Source: Carnobacterium maltaromaticum DSM 20342 (lineage in GTDB: Bacteria; Bacillota; Bacilli; Lactobacillales; Carnobacteriaceae). Taken from it: a stretch of 64,000 nucleotides of DNA. Both the position numbers and the translations under genes were made by a program. The stretch is from the NCBI RefSeq assembly GCF_000744945.1, contig NZ_JQMX01000001.1:806001-870000 (forward strand), read 5' to 3'. Positions 54,862 through 64,000 of the stretch are shown piece by piece. The number at the start of each line of letters is the position of its first letter. Within the stretch, counting starts at the first letter, position 1. The notes below the pieces were generated by a model. It was not told where the DNA came from. It worked only from the letters and a program-made list of their open reading frames with translations, and searched no databases.

Positions 54862-55530
54862 CTAACGTTCTCCATCCCATTCCCCATAAAACTGGTCTAA
54901 AAAATGAAGCATATAATTGTGGCGCTCTATAGCTAATTTTTCCCCTGTTTCAGTTTTCATCAATTCTTTTAGCTTTAGTAACTTTTCATAAAAATGCATA
55001 ATGGCAGTATCCTCTCCAGAACGATACTCCTCTAGTGTCATATCTTCTCTTGCCACTCGTCTTGGATCATGAATCGGTCGACCATGATGACCTGAATAGG
55101 CTAAAGTGCGAGCAATTCCAATTGCTCCCAAAGCATCCAGTCGGTCTGCATCTTGAACAATCTTTCCCTCGATTGTCTTTAACTCAACTTTATTTGTTCC
55201 ACCTTTATAAGACATATTCAGAATAATGGTTAAAATAGCTGCTTGATCTAGTGGGGAAACATTATTTTTTTTCAGCCATTCTTGTACTCGTTTCTCACCT
55301 GCTGCAGCATTCTCATTTAACTTTTCATCTGCAATATCATGTAATAACGCAGCCATTTCGCAAATAAACAAATCAACGGATTGCATTTTTTGTTCCTCTT
55401 TTGCGATTGTATTTGTTGTGTTCACAACGCGTTGAATATGCCACCAGTCATGACCGCTTGGTTCATTTATCAATTCCTCGTAAACAAATTGTTTTGTTTT
55501 ATCTATTATTAGGCTTTTATCTAGCTTCAT
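54862..55530 (-). CDS. HD-domain phosphohydrolase (YedJ-like)
   Basis: About 222 residues from ATG 55530 (frame open to 55575, but without a better start). HD-domain metal motifs: GHDWWHIQRV, LLHDIADEK and DADRLDALGAIGIARTLAYSG. The family hydrolyses phosphate esters such as nucleotides; the substrate of this subgroup is not settled. It is a single gene with a weak hairpin after it. Confidence 0.85.
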   Translation of the reverse strand: MKLDKSLIIDKTKQFVYEELINEPSGHDWWHIQRVVNTTNTIAKEEQKMQSVDLFICEMAALLHDIADEKLNENAAAGEKRVQEWLKKNNVSPLDQAAILTIILNMSYKGGTNKVELKTIEGKIVQDADRLDALGAIGIARTLAYSGHHGRPIHDPRRVAREDMTLEEYRSGEDTAIMHFYEKLLKLKELMKTETGEKLAIERHNYMLHFLDQFYGEWDGER

Positions 55531-56002
55531 TTTTCTTTTAGCACCCTTTCTTTTTCTGCCTTTATAGTGTATCAATCCTCTCGTTACTTTTCAATCAGAT
55601 TGATTTTTTAACAGATACTCTTTGCATTTAAATTGTCAAAAAGTAAGCGATATCTTAGTTTTTATTAAATTTTTTTAAATCTCTTATTGAGCCTATCATA
55701 GCAATGAATAGCGCTGTTATTCATTTTTTTTGAAAGCAAATTTATTTTCATTTTACCTAAATTAATGTTAGAATAGTAACCATGCCTTTTGGAACGGGTA
55801 TTTTTTTATGTAAAATCACACTTTATTTTCTAGCGAAATAATAAAATAAGAATAATCATTTTAAATTTCCATACTCAAAATTTGTTTATGGCTGATTGAA
55901 AAATCATTTTATTTTATTCGTATCGACTAGGGAGTAAAAACAATGTTTGCTTTGAGCTAAATTAAGCTCATAGTCAACAAAATAACAAAGGAGGATTTTA
56001 AT
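55531..56002. other. Leader and promoter region of the opuA operon
   Basis: 472 bases without a gene. It contains a hairpin with a T run on the plus strand (55703-55731), a possible promoter (TTTCAT, 17 bases, TAGAAT near 55750-55776) and a small hairpin GAGCT/AGCTC near 55955, then a strong AAAGGAGG site. The long leader suggests control of the operon beyond the promoter. Confidence 0.45.
55703..55731 (+). terminator. Plus-strand terminator-like hairpin before opuA
   Basis: AATGAATA (55703-55710) pairs with TATTCATT (55718-55725), followed by T6. No gene upstream on the plus strand needs it. Confidence 0.55.
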
Positions 56003-57196
56003 TTGTCGAAGATTAGAGTCGAAAATTTAACAAAAGTCTTTGGTAAAAAAAGTGCCAAAGCTTTAGCAATGCTAAAAGACAATAAGTCGAAAAAAGAAAT
56101 TCTAAAAGAAACTGGAGCAACCATTGGGGTTGATAATGTTAGTTTTTCTGTTGAAGAAGGAGAAATTTTTGTTATTATGGGACTTTCGGGTAGTGGTAAA
56201 TCTACATTAATCCGATTGCTTAATCGTTTAATTGAACCAACTTCTGGAGATATATTTTTAGATGATCAAGACTTAGTTAAGATGGATAAAAAAACATTAC
56301 GTGAAACACGTCGTAAAAGTATGAGTATGGTTTTTCAAAACTTTGGACTCTTTCCTAATCGGACTATTTTACAAAATGCTGAATATGGTCTTGAAATTCA
56401 ACGGGTTGAAAAAGAAGAGCGTGCCTTGAAAGCCAATGAAGCTTTGGATTTAGTTGGCTTAAATGGATACGGAGACCAATATCCTGATCAATTATCTGGC
56501 GGGATGCAACAACGTGTTGGACTAGCTCGGGCATTAGCTAATAACCCTGATATTCTTTTAATGGATGAAGCTTTTTCAGCATTAGATCCCTTAAATCGTA
56601 AAGATATGCAAAATCAGTTGTTAGATTTGCAAAGCAGTGTTCAAAAAACCATCATTTTTATTACACATGATTTAAACGAAGCTTTACGTATCGGTGATCG
56701 AATTATGATTATGCGTGACGGAGCAGTTGTTCAATCTGGAACGCCAGAAGAAATTTTAACGACTCCTGAAAATGACTATGTTGAAAAATTCATTGAGGAC
56801 GTTGACCGTTCTAAAGTCTTAACTGCGGCCAATGTCATGATTGAACCGACAACAGTCTCTCTTGAAAAGAGCGGACCTCGGGTAGCCTTAAAACGAATGC
56901 GTGATGAAAATCTTTCTAGTCTGTTTGTGGTAAACCGTCATGGAGAATTAATCGGAATAGTCCATGCTAATGAAGTTTTAGCTGCGATTCAAGAACAGAA
57001 AAATTCTTTAGAAGGTATTATTCATAACGATGTCGCTACAACTGAGCCAGATGTGGCCATTAGTGACTTACTTGACACAGTTTCAACTATGAACGTTCCA
57101 ATTGCTGTAGTTGAAAATAAAAAGCTACGAGGAATTATTATTCGTGGTTCTGTATTAGCTGCATTAGCAGGAAACGAGGTGGAGCAACATGGATAA
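56003..57196 (+). CDS. Glycine betaine ABC transporter ATPase with CBS pair (OpuAA/GbuA type)
   Basis: 397 residues. Start TTG 56003, supported by AAAGGAGG 8 bases upstream. The ABC domain shows Walker A GLSGSGKST, LSGGMQQR, Walker B ILLMDEAFSALD and THD. Two CBS repeats (about 280-390) act as an ionic-strength or nucleotide sensor in this class. The N-terminal helix KALAMLKDNKSKKEILKETGATIG is typical of ProV/OpuAA. It overlaps the permease gene by 8 bases. Confidence 0.93.
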   Translation: MSKIRVENLTKVFGKKSAKALAMLKDNKSKKEILKETGATIGVDNVSFSVEEGEIFVIMGLSGSGKSTLIRLLNRLIEPTSGDIFLDDQDLVKMDKKTLRETRRKSMSMVFQNFGLFPNRTILQNAEYGLEIQRVEKEERALKANEALDLVGLNGYGDQYPDQLSGGMQQRVGLARALANNPDILLMDEAFSALDPLNRKDMQNQLLDLQSSVQKTIIFITHDLNEALRIGDRIMIMRDGAVVQSGTPEEILTTPENDYVEKFIEDVDRSKVLTAANVMIEPTTVSLEKSGPRVALKRMRDENLSSLFVVNRHGELIGIVHANEVLAAIQEQKNSLEGIIHNDVATTEPDVAISDLLDTVSTMNVPIAVVENKKLRGIIIRGSVLAALAGNEVEQHG

Positions 57197-58037
57197 TATC
57201 CCAACATTACCAATTGCCAATTGGATTGATCAATTGGTTGAAAGTTTAACTCAATTTGAAGGTTTCTTCAATTTTATTTCTATTATTATCGCCAGTATTG
57301 CTGGAGCTTTCCAATGGATCTTTGATATCTTACCAATTTGGCTTTTCATAGTAGTCGTTGTTTTAGGTGTTTACTATGTCAATCGAAATGGAAAAAAATG
57401 GGGTCTTGTTAGTTTTAGCTTGCTAGGTTTATTGTTTATTTGGAACTTAGGTTTTTGGCGTGATATGACTCAAACATTAACATTAGTCTTAACTAGTAGC
57501 TTTATCGCTTTAATTATTGGAGTTCCACTAGGCATTTGGATGTCTAAAAGCCGTTGGGCTGAAAAAATTATTCGTCCTATTTTAGATTTCATGCAAACAA
57601 TGCCAGCATTTGTGTATTTAATCCCTGCTGTAGCATTTTTCGGAATCGGTATGGTTCCTGGGGTTGTTGCATCTGTTATCTTCTCAATGCCTCCAACTGT
57701 TCGAATGACCAATTTAGGTATTCGTGAAGTACCAACTGAACTAGACGAAGCCGCTGATTCTTTTGGATCAACAGCTTGGCAAAAATTGTTCAAAGTTGAG
57801 TTGCCATTAGCTAAATCCACCATTATGGCAGGAATTAACCAAAGTATGATGCTTTCATTATCTATGGTTGTTATTGCTTCAATGATTGGGACCATGGGCT
57901 TAGGAACAAAAGTTTACTTTGCTGTTGGACGAAATGATGCTGGTAACGGATTTGCTGCAGGTTTAGCAATTGTTATTTTAGCCATTATTTTAGACCGTAT
58001 CACTCAAGCATTTACAAAAGATAAACGTAGTAAATAG
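57189..58037 (+). CDS. Glycine betaine ABC transporter permease (OpuAB/GbuB type)
   Basis: 282 residues, an N-terminal amphipathic region and about 7 membrane helices. The ABC-contact loop is DEAADSFGSTAWQKLFKVELPLAKSTIMAGINQS. Unlike the OpuA permease of Lactococcus, it is not fused to the binding protein, which is encoded separately (58065-58955), as in Listeria Gbu. Confidence 0.93.
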   Translation: MDNIPTLPIANWIDQLVESLTQFEGFFNFISIIIASIAGAFQWIFDILPIWLFIVVVVLGVYYVNRNGKKWGLVSFSLLGLLFIWNLGFWRDMTQTLTLVLTSSFIALIIGVPLGIWMSKSRWAEKIIRPILDFMQTMPAFVYLIPAVAFFGIGMVPGVVASVIFSMPPTVRMTNLGIREVPTELDEAADSFGSTAWQKLFKVELPLAKSTIMAGINQSMMLSLSMVVIASMIGTMGLGTKVYFAVGRNDAGNGFAAGLAIVILAIILDRITQAFTKDKRSK

Positions 58038-58064
58038 AGACAATCTATACTAAGGAGAATCAGA

Positions 58065-58955
58065 ATGAAAAAAATTAAAACATTGCTCCTACTAATGATC
58101 TTCCCTTTCTTTTTAGCCAGTTGTGCGTCTGTTTTATCTCCGTATGATGCTAAAAAGCCAGTAGGAGAACAAATAAATTATACAATTACTGGGATTGATG
58201 CAGGTGCTGGGATTATGTCTAGTACTGAAAAAGCTATTAGTGACTATCAACTAGATAAAAATAATTGGCAACTTCAACCTAGTTCAACTGCAGCAATGAC
58301 TAGTACTTTAGCAAAAGCAATTAAAGATAAACGTCCAATCGTTGTAACAGGTTGGACGCCTCATTGGATGTTTACAAAATTTGATTTAAAATTCTTAGAA
58401 GATCCAAAAGGTTCTTTCGGTAAGGCTGAGAATATTCATACAATTGTTCGTAAGGATTTGAAAAAAGATGAACCAACTGCTTATGAAGTCCTTGATCGTT
58501 TTTATTGGACTCCTGAAGAAATGGCTGATGTCATGCTACAAGTCAATGAAGGCGTTGATCCTGAAAAAGCTGCTGCTGATTGGTTAAAAGCCAATCCAGA
58601 AAAATTGGAAGAATGGACAAAAGATCTTAAAAAAGTCGATGGAAATCCAATTAAATTGACGTATGTTGCCTGGGATTCAGAAATTGCTTCAACTAATGTG
58701 GTTGCTTTGGCTTTAAATGAAGTTGGGTATGACACAACTGTTCAAGCAATGGAAATTCAACCAATGTGGGCATCTGTTGCCACAAATGCGGCTGATGCTA
58801 TGGTTGCCGCTTGGTTACCAAACACAGCTGGAATTTTTTATGAAGACTATAAAGATGATATTGAAGATTTAGGTATTAATCTTGAAGGCGCTAAGCTTGG
58901 GCTTGTTGTACCAACATATATGGAAAACATCAACTCAATTGAAGATTTGAAATAA
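58065..58955 (+). CDS. Glycine betaine-binding lipoprotein (OpuAC/GbuC type)
   Basis: 296 residues. Signal peptide with lipobox LASC (cysteine about 20), so it is anchored to the outer leaflet. Ligand-box tryptophans are visible in VTGWTPHWMFTK and elsewhere (TYVAWDSEIAS, QPMWASVATNAADAMVAAWLP), as in betaine-binding proteins with an aromatic cage. It is the last gene of the operon, 27 bases after the permease stop. A bidirectional terminator follows. Confidence 0.92.
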   Translation: MKKIKTLLLLMIFPFFLASCASVLSPYDAKKPVGEQINYTITGIDAGAGIMSSTEKAISDYQLDKNNWQLQPSSTAAMTSTLAKAIKDKRPIVVTGWTPHWMFTKFDLKFLEDPKGSFGKAENIHTIVRKDLKKDEPTAYEVLDRFYWTPEEMADVMLQVNEGVDPEKAAADWLKANPEKLEEWTKDLKKVDGNPIKLTYVAWDSEIASTNVVALALNEVGYDTTVQAMEIQPMWASVATNAADAMVAAWLPNTAGIFYEDYKDDIEDLGINLEGAKLGLVVPTYMENINSIEDLK

Positions 58956-58957
58956 GT

Positions 58958-59008
58958 AAAAAGTAGTAAGATTCCTCCTCATCGAGAAGAAATCTTACTA
59001 CTTTTTTT
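58958..59008. terminator. Bidirectional terminator opuA / rnjB
   Basis: AAAAGTAGTAAGATT pairs with AATCTTACTACTTTT, with A and T runs on the sides; it serves both convergent units. Confidence 0.85.
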
Positions 59009-60700
59009 TTAGCTTTCTTTATTTCGTTTTGTATTGCGATAGCTACTTTCCATAATGATTGGTAAAATCACTGGACGTCGACGAGTTTTTTCAAAGAGAT
59101 ATTTGCTTAAAGACTCACGAATTTCTTGCTTCAAGCGACTCCATTCAAATTCTTTACGACTCAAGTTATCTTCAACGACTTTTTTAACAATTTCATTGCT
59201 TTCTTTAATCAAGTCCTCGTTGGCTCTAACGTAGACAAAACCTCTTGTAGTAATATCTGGACCAGAAATGATTTTACCTTGCTTACGGCTGATTGTAACC
59301 ACTGCTACGAAGATTCCATCCTCAGACAAGAGCTTACGATCACGTAAAACAATATTTCCAATATCCCCCACACCAATTCCATCAATCATCGTGTTACCCG
59401 CTTCAACTTGACCAGCCATGCGCATTCTACCTTTTGTATACTCCATTACGTCCCCTTTGCCAGGGATAAAAATGTTTTTACGAGGAATACCCACTTCATG
59501 TGCCAAATCAGCATGGGCTGCCAAACGACGATATTCTCCTTGAACTGGAATAAAGTAAGTTGGTTTTAATAAATTAATCATTAGTTGTAAATCTTTTGCT
59601 GTTCCATGACCAGAAGCTTTCAAGTTGGTTGAAATTTGTTTAACTGTTCCACCAGCTCGGTAAATCATATCTTCTGTTTTAGCCACAGTCGTCTCCATTG
59701 CTGTAGAGGTTGTCGTTGTAATATAAACTAAATCCCCTTCTTTAATGTTGACTTGACGATGTTTGCCAATAGCCATTTTTTGTAAGCTTTGAATCGGTTC
59801 ACCTAGATTACCTGTTTCTAATACCACAATTTCATCATCTGGGTATTTATCAATCTCTTTAACAGAAACAATTAACTCTTCACTTGGTAATTGGATTTTA
59901 TTTAATGTCATAGCCGTTTTGACAATTTCTTCTAAATCTCTACCTGTAATAAAAATTTTGCGGTTTGATTTGTGAGCAGCATCCAATACTTGCTGTACAC
60001 GCATAATATTACTAGCGATGCATGCCACAATAATCCGACCGTCTGTATTTCTAAATGTATCTAAGACTTCACCAGCAATTTTTAAATCGCTCGCATTCTC
60101 AACAGATCCTTCTGCTTCAGCTGAATCACTTAATAAAGCTAAGACATTGCTTTCGCCAATATCACTGATTTTACCAAAATTAGACTGATACATCGGTGTT
60201 GCGCTTTGATCAAACTTAAAATCTCCTGTATAAACAATTGTGCCTTCTGAAGTTTTAAGTGCAATTCCGACTGAATCAGGAATAGTATGCGTTGTTTTAA
60301 AGAAACTCACAACTGCATTTCCGAAATCAATCTCCGTCTTGTCATCAATGACATGATAATCTTTAAAGCCTTTGACTAAATTGTCCTTATTCACAAAAAG
60401 TTTTGCTAATGCAATGGTTAACTCTGTTCCAAATACTGGAACATTGAATTTTTGTAAAAAGTACGGTAATGCTCCGATAGCATCTGCATGGCCGTGAGTT
60501 AAAAATACTCCTGTCACACGGTCTGCATTAGCTTCTAAATAACTAAAATCAGGAATGACAACGTCTATTCCTAACAACTCATTTTCAGGATACATGAGAC
60601 CACAATCTAAGACAAATATTTCTTCTTCCACTTCGACAATGTACATATTTTTTCCATTCTCACGTACACCGCCAAGCGGGATAATTTTGATGTCGCTCAT
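59009..60700 (-). CDS. rnjB: Ribonuclease J2
   Basis: 563 residues. Metallo-beta-lactamase/beta-CASP ribonuclease fold with a C-terminal domain. The metal motif reads HGHADAIG instead of the HxHxDH of RNase J1, so one metal ligand histidine is replaced by alanine, the hallmark of the J2 partner subunit. SGHGTAKDL and the late GPDITTRGFVYV block are present. J2 forms a complex with J1 for mRNA decay and 16S maturation. The place after dapA matches rnjB of Bacillus. Confidence 0.93.
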   Translation of the reverse strand: MSDIKIIPLGGVRENGKNMYIVEVEEEIFVLDCGLMYPENELLGIDVVIPDFSYLEANADRVTGVFLTHGHADAIGALPYFLQKFNVPVFGTELTIALAKLFVNKDNLVKGFKDYHVIDDKTEIDFGNAVVSFFKTTHTIPDSVGIALKTSEGTIVYTGDFKFDQSATPMYQSNFGKISDIGESNVLALLSDSAEAEGSVENASDLKIAGEVLDTFRNTDGRIIVACIASNIMRVQQVLDAAHKSNRKIFITGRDLEEIVKTAMTLNKIQLPSEELIVSVKEIDKYPDDEIVVLETGNLGEPIQSLQKMAIGKHRQVNIKEGDLVYITTTTSTAMETTVAKTEDMIYRAGGTVKQISTNLKASGHGTAKDLQLMINLLKPTYFIPVQGEYRRLAAHADLAHEVGIPRKNIFIPGKGDVMEYTKGRMRMAGQVEAGNTMIDGIGVGDIGNIVLRDRKLLSEDGIFVAVVTISRKQGKIISGPDITTRGFVYVRANEDLIKESNEIVKKVVEDNLSRKEFEWSRLKQEIRESLSKYLFEKTRRRPVILPIIMESSYRNTKRNKES

Positions 60701-60731
60701 TTCTTCACCTCTAAAATATTATTTCTCTTGC

Positions 60732-61616
60732 TTATCTATTTATTTCTAAACGATTAAAAATAGTCATTTCTTCTTCTTTTGTACATTCTACTAACGGTAA
60801 ACGTACACCGCCAACAGAGATTCCTTGCTGATTTAAGACAGCTTTTACTGGCGCTGGAGATGGAACACTAAAAACGATACTCATCTTCGGTAACAACATA
60901 CGATAAATACGTGCAGCATCAGCTAATAAGCCGTTATCTAAAAGTCGATACATCTCTGACATCTCATTTCCTACAACATGACTAGCAACAGAAATAACTC
61001 CTGCACCACCCATACATTTTGTTGGAAAAGCAAGATGATCCTCGCCGGTATAAACTAAAAAGTCTGGCTCACTTCCTTCAATAATGGCACTCATCGCTTC
61101 CAAACCTGCACACTCTTTAATGCCAATCACATTTTCTAGTAAGGATAGACGCAACGTTGTTTGAACTTCAACATTGACCCCTGTTCTAGCAGAGACATTA
61201 TAAATCATAATTGGAAGCGGACTTGCTTTAGCTACAGCTTTAAAATGTTGATACAAGCCTTCTTGATTAGGGCGATTATAGTAAGGCGCTACTACCAAAG
61301 CAGCATCAATTCCAGCAATTTCTGCAACTTCTTTTGTAAAGGCAATGGTTTCTGCTGTGTTAAATGAACCTGTTCCAGCAATAATTGGCACTCGACCATG
61401 AACAATTTCAACTGTCTTTTTGTACAGTTCAAGCTTTTCAGAATGACTTAATGTTGGAGATTCACCTGTTGTTCCTCCAACAATCAATCCTTCAGTTCCA
61501 TTAGCTAACAAGTATTCGATTAATGTGGCTGTTTTAGCAAAATCAACTTGGCCATTTTCGTTAAAAGGGGTGACCATTGCCGTCATAATTTGTGCTGTTG
61601 CAATTTCCAAAAACAA
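60732..61616 (-). CDS. dapA: 4-hydroxy-tetrahydrodipicolinate synthase
   Basis: 294 residues, TIM barrel. Condenses pyruvate with aspartate semialdehyde in lysine and diaminopimelate synthesis. The Schiff-base lysine is in IGIKECAG; catalytic tyrosine in YNVSARTGV and the GTTGESPTL loop are intact. Probable start TTG 61616 or 61610, 4-10 bases past GAGAGG; no ATG is well placed. It lies between asd and rnjB in one operon. Confidence 0.95.
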   Translation of the reverse strand: MFLEIATAQIMTAMVTPFNENGQVDFAKTATLIEYLLANGTEGLIVGGTTGESPTLSHSEKLELYKKTVEIVHGRVPIIAGTGSFNTAETIAFTKEVAEIAGIDAALVVAPYYNRPNQEGLYQHFKAVAKASPLPIMIYNVSARTGVNVEVQTTLRLSLLENVIGIKECAGLEAMSAIIEGSEPDFLVYTGEDHLAFPTKCMGGAGVISVASHVVGNEMSEMYRLLDNGLLADAARIYRMLLPKMSIVFSVPSPAPVKAVLNQQGISVGGVRLPLVECTKEEEMTIFNRLEINR

Positions 61617-61644
61617 TCATCCTCTCGCATTTATGAATCTATTT

Positions 61645-62694
61645 TTATTTAGGTACTCGCACTAAATCTAAGCGATGTAAACTTTCTGCTATTTCAATTG
61701 AATTCCAAGCTGCACCTTTTAGTAAATTGTCTGATACAACCCACATATGGAAACCTAAGTCATCATCTAAATCTTTACGAACCCGTCCAACAAATGTTTC
61801 TTTTTTCCCAACAGATGTTAAGGCTGTTGGATACAACTGTGTTGCTGGATCATCTTGCAACACTACTCCTGGAGCTTTTTCTAGTTCATTTTGAATACCA
61901 AAAACAGTTGCTAGTTCATCCTTCACTTCAAAGTAAATAGATTCTGAATGACCTGATACAACAGGAATACGAACACAAGTCGCAGCAACTTTGATTGTTT
62001 CATCTGCCATAATTTTCTTCGTTTCATTCATCATTTTCCATTCCTCATAGGTGTAACCAGCGTCACTAAAAACATCTATTTGCGGCAAAGCGTTAAAAGC
62101 AATTGGAAAATGTTTTTTATCGCCACCGCAAGGTAAAATATGTGCTTCAACAGGTTCGTCGTTTAGCATTTTTTGCGATTGTTCTTTTAATTCATTGATC
62201 GCAGATACTCCCGCACCACTAACTGCTTGATAAGTCGAAACAATAATTCTGCTTAATCCATAAGCTTTACGGACAGGCTCTAAAGCAACCATCATTTGGA
62301 TTGTTGAACAGTTTGGATTGGCAATAATACCTTGATGCTCTTTTAGAGCTAATTCATTCACTTGCGGAACGACTAGAGGTACATTTAAATCCATTCTAAA
62401 AGCACTTGTATTGTCAATGACAACAGCGCCGCGTTTGACAGCTTCTGGAGCAAACTCTTTTGAAACAGATCCTCCTGCACTAAATAATGCAATATCAATG
62501 CCTTCAAATGATTCAGCAGTTGTTTCTTCAATCACTAATTCTTGGTCTTTAAACAGTAATACTTTCCCTGCAGAACGTTTTGAAGCTAATAATTTAACTC
62601 CTGCAATTGGAAAATCTGCTTCTGCTAACATTTCTAACATTTTTGTACCTACAGCACCCGTTGCCCCTACAACTGCTACTTGATAACCACTCAT
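61645..62694 (-). CDS. asd: Aspartate-semialdehyde dehydrogenase
   Basis: 349 residues. Makes aspartate semialdehyde for DapA. NAD(P)-binding [13 protein letters not shown], catalytic cysteine in [10 protein letters not shown], and the [11 protein letters not shown] block with the active histidine. First gene of asd-dapA-rnjB. I did not find a lysine riboswitch in the 328 bases upstream. Confidence 0.96.
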   Translation of the reverse strand: MSGYQVAVVGATGAVGTKMLEMLAEADFPIAGVKLLASKRSAGKVLLFKDQELVIEETTAESFEGIDIALFSAGGSVSKEFAPEAVKRGAVVIDNTSAFRMDLNVPLVVPQVNELALKEHQGIIANPNCSTIQMMVALEPVRKAYGLSRIIVSTYQAVSGAGVSAINELKEQSQKMLNDEPVEAHILPCGGDKKHFPIAFNALPQIDVFSDAGYTYEEWKMMNETKKIMADETIKVAATCVRIPVVSGHSESIYFEVKDELATVFGIQNELEKAPGVVLQDDPATQLYPTALTSVGKKETFVGRVRKDLDDDLGFHMWVVSDNLLKGAAWNSIEIAESLHRLDLVRVPK

Positions 62695-63022
62695 ACATAC
62701 AGCCCCTTTAATTTAATTCATTATTTTTATTTACTCGTGTTTTCACTTTTTATTTGTATTTAGTAGCTATTTCTCATTTCGTTCGAATGAAGGAAAGTTT
62801 GCTGATTAAATTCACTATTGAGCTACAATAAACGCTACCTTGACTCCAACTTATTGACTCTAGTACCAACTCAAAGAAACATTTTAAGAATAAAAAGTTA
62901 CCATTTAATATTTTACCATAGAATCAGCATAAATCCTACCAAACTTCACTTTTTATGTTAATATTAATTGAATAGATTATCTTCTATTTTCTAATGAAAT
63001 AAAATCAAAAAGGAGAAAACAA
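62695..63022. other. Divergent intergenic region asd / hydrolase
   Basis: 328 A/T-rich bases. No L-box (lysine riboswitch), T-box or strong promoter pair is evident. Near 62838-62880 a TTGACTC motif occurs twice, 10 bases apart. Otherwise I see nothing. Confidence 0.4.
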
Positions 63023-63859
63023 ATGAAACGTAGATACAAAATCAGCCTAATAATTATATTGACACTGATTAGTTTAGCTTTAATCGGTTTGCTAGTAATC
63101 CAAAATAAAACGTACTCGCCTAGCGATGAAGCTTTAGCAGCAGCAAAAACCAGTGAAAATGTTAAAGTTACTCGTACAAAAGATGCTTTAATCTTCACAC
63201 CCCAAAAAAAGACAGATAATCCTGCTGTTTTATTTTATCAAGGAGCTCTAGTTGATGAAACAAGTTACAGTATCTGGGCTCATCAATTGGCTAAGGCTGG
63301 TTACGAAACCTATTTAATCCACCAACCTTTTAATATGGCCGTCCTCGGAGCAAATAAAGCTGAAAAAATCATTGACAAGTATGCAATCGACTCGTATGTG
63401 ATTGGCGGACATTCATTAGGTGGTGTGATGGCTAGCCGTTTTGCTAAAAAGCAAACTTCTGATAATTTAAAAGGTGTTTTCTTTTTAGCCAGTTATCCCG
63501 ATGAAAAAGGAGCCTTAAACGCAACAGAACTACCAGTCTTATCCATTACTGGCTCTAAAGATGGTGTGTTAAACTGGGAAAGCTATCACTCTAGCCAAAA
63601 ATTATTACCCGCTAAAACCGATTTCCAAGTAATTGATGGGGGAAATCATGCAGGATTTGGTAGCTATGGTCCTCAAAAAGGAGATAATAAAGCCAGTATT
63701 TCTGATAAAAAACAACAAAGCGAAGTCAGTGAACTACTTTTAAAATGGCTTCAAACTATAAAAGAAGAGGTTGGGAAAATCCCAACCTCTTCTTTTATTT
63801 GGTCAACACTAATTCTTCAATCGCAAATGCAACACCATCGTTGTCATTTGATTTTGTAA
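63023..63859 (+). CDS. Alpha/beta hydrolase with N-terminal membrane anchor
   Basis: 278 residues. N-terminal membrane segment (about 8-26), then a hydrolase domain (PF12695-like): GGHSLGGV (serine about 133), acid in TGSKDG, histidine in GGNHAGFG. It probably works outside the membrane; the substrate is unknown. The frame does not stop at the end of the domain (about residue 248) but goes on through the hairpin at 63761-63797 and into the antisense strand of the HAD gene, adding about 30 unlikely residues. This suggests loss of a stop or a frameshift. The ribosome site AAGGAG precedes the ATG. Confidence 0.8.
   Translation: MKRRYKISLIIILTLISLALIGLLVIQNKTYSPSDEALAAAKTSENVKVTRTKDALIFTPQKKTDNPAVLFYQGALVDETSYSIWAHQLAKAGYETYLIHQPFNMAVLGANKAEKIIDKYAIDSYVIGGHSLGGVMASRFAKKQTSDNLKGVFFLASYPDEKGALNATELPVLSITGSKDGVLNWESYHSSQKLLPAKTDFQVIDGGNHAGFGSYGPQKGDNKASISDKKQQSEVSELLLKWLQTIKEEVGKIPTSSFIWSTLILQSQMQHHRCHLIL
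63761..63797. terminator. Convergent terminator, inside the hydrolase reading frame
   Basis: A perfect stem AAAGAAGAGGTTGGGA/TCCCAACCTCTTCTTT with a loop of 3-4 bases and T tracts for both directions. It abuts the HAD stop codon and lies within the current hydrolase frame. Confidence 0.85.
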
Positions 63860-64000
63860 CAAAAGTAGCTAAAGCCTGAATCTCTAACAAAGCATTCTCC
63901 ATAACGACTGCTGATCCAGCATACACCAACATACTGCGATCATTTTCAGCATCTCCAATTGCCATTACATTCTCAGGTTTTAAATTCAATGACTCCGCCA
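63795..64000 (-). CDS. Cof-type HAD phosphatase, C-terminal part (cut by window edge)
   Basis: The last 67 or so residues. Motif IV GDAENDRSMLVYAG and the end block VMENALLEIQALATFVTKSNDNDGVAFAIEEL are typical of Cof/HAD-IIB sugar-phosphate phosphatases. The frame is open to the right edge, so the catalytic DxD and cap lie outside. An ATG at 63989 is internal, not a start. Confidence 0.88.
   Translation of the reverse strand, partial: AESLNLKPENVMAIGDAENDRSMLVYAGSAVVMENALLEIQALATFVTKSNDNDGVAFAIEELVLTK

Noticed and set aside
62695..63022. Lysine riboswitch before asd
   Set aside because: None of the conserved L-box blocks could be found on the minus strand; the gap is A/T-rich and without long stems.
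63989..63989. ATG as the start of the right-edge HAD gene
   Set aside because: The frame stays open to the window edge, and the residues around it belong to the C-terminal third of a Cof-type HAD protein, so this is an internal methionine.

Overview
The window is a low-GC Firmicutes chromosome segment with the typical Lactobacillales order of housekeeping genes: rnc-acpP-plsX-recG, fakA-asp23, rpmB, and the rsmB-stp-stk-rsgA-rpe-thiN block next to priA/def/fmt. By base composition and gene content it looks like a Carnobacterium/Enterococcus-type organism; the genus is an inference. I see no rRNA, tRNA, prophage, insertion sequence or CRISPR array.

1-25 kb is a housekeeping block, nearly all on the minus strand. 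It covers RNA processing and lipid precursors (rnc, acpP, plsX), DNA repair and restart (recG, priA), serine dehydratase (sdaAB, sdaAA), fatty-acid kinase (fakA), cell-envelope stress (asp23), the PASTA kinase/phosphatase pair, translation start (fmt, def), CoA synthesis (coaBC), gmk-rpoZ and yicC. A patatin-type phospholipase gene is cut by an in-frame TAA. A degV/fakB gene has a structured leader whose only other copy in the window lies near 49.5 kb.

25-31.8 kb holds an orphan YolD-like gene with a LexA box in its promoter, a complete OpuC-type osmolyte ABC operon, cardiolipin synthase, and thiT under a TPP riboswitch.

31.9-37.1 kb looks like a small local regulon. An AraC-type regulator, an HSL-family esterase, a PAP2 phosphatase, a ROK protein and a small membrane protein are arranged as three transcription units. 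Each unit starts with the same roughly 54-bp promoter element, in which the parts have identical spacing and a cre-like sequence lies between the -35 region and the -10. This is the strongest candidate for an undescribed system.

37.3-40.1 kb carries a divergent pair, an HTH regulator and a membrane-anchored Ser/Thr kinase with an atypical DFD motif, followed by a DUF5067-like lipoprotein and a small membrane protein. 40.6-45.1 kb is a PucR-type regulator divergent from a permease and a cytosine-deaminase-like amidohydrolase. 45.2-55.5 kb is mixed: a YejK-type nucleoid protein, acetyltransferases, a CopB-type ATPase with cop-box-like operators, a HAD phosphatase, a two-component system and an HD hydrolase. 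56-59 kb is an OpuA/Gbu-type glycine-betaine ABC operon. 59-62.7 kb is asd-dapA-rnjB. The window closes with an alpha/beta hydrolase whose reading frame runs through a convergent terminator into a Cof-type HAD gene.
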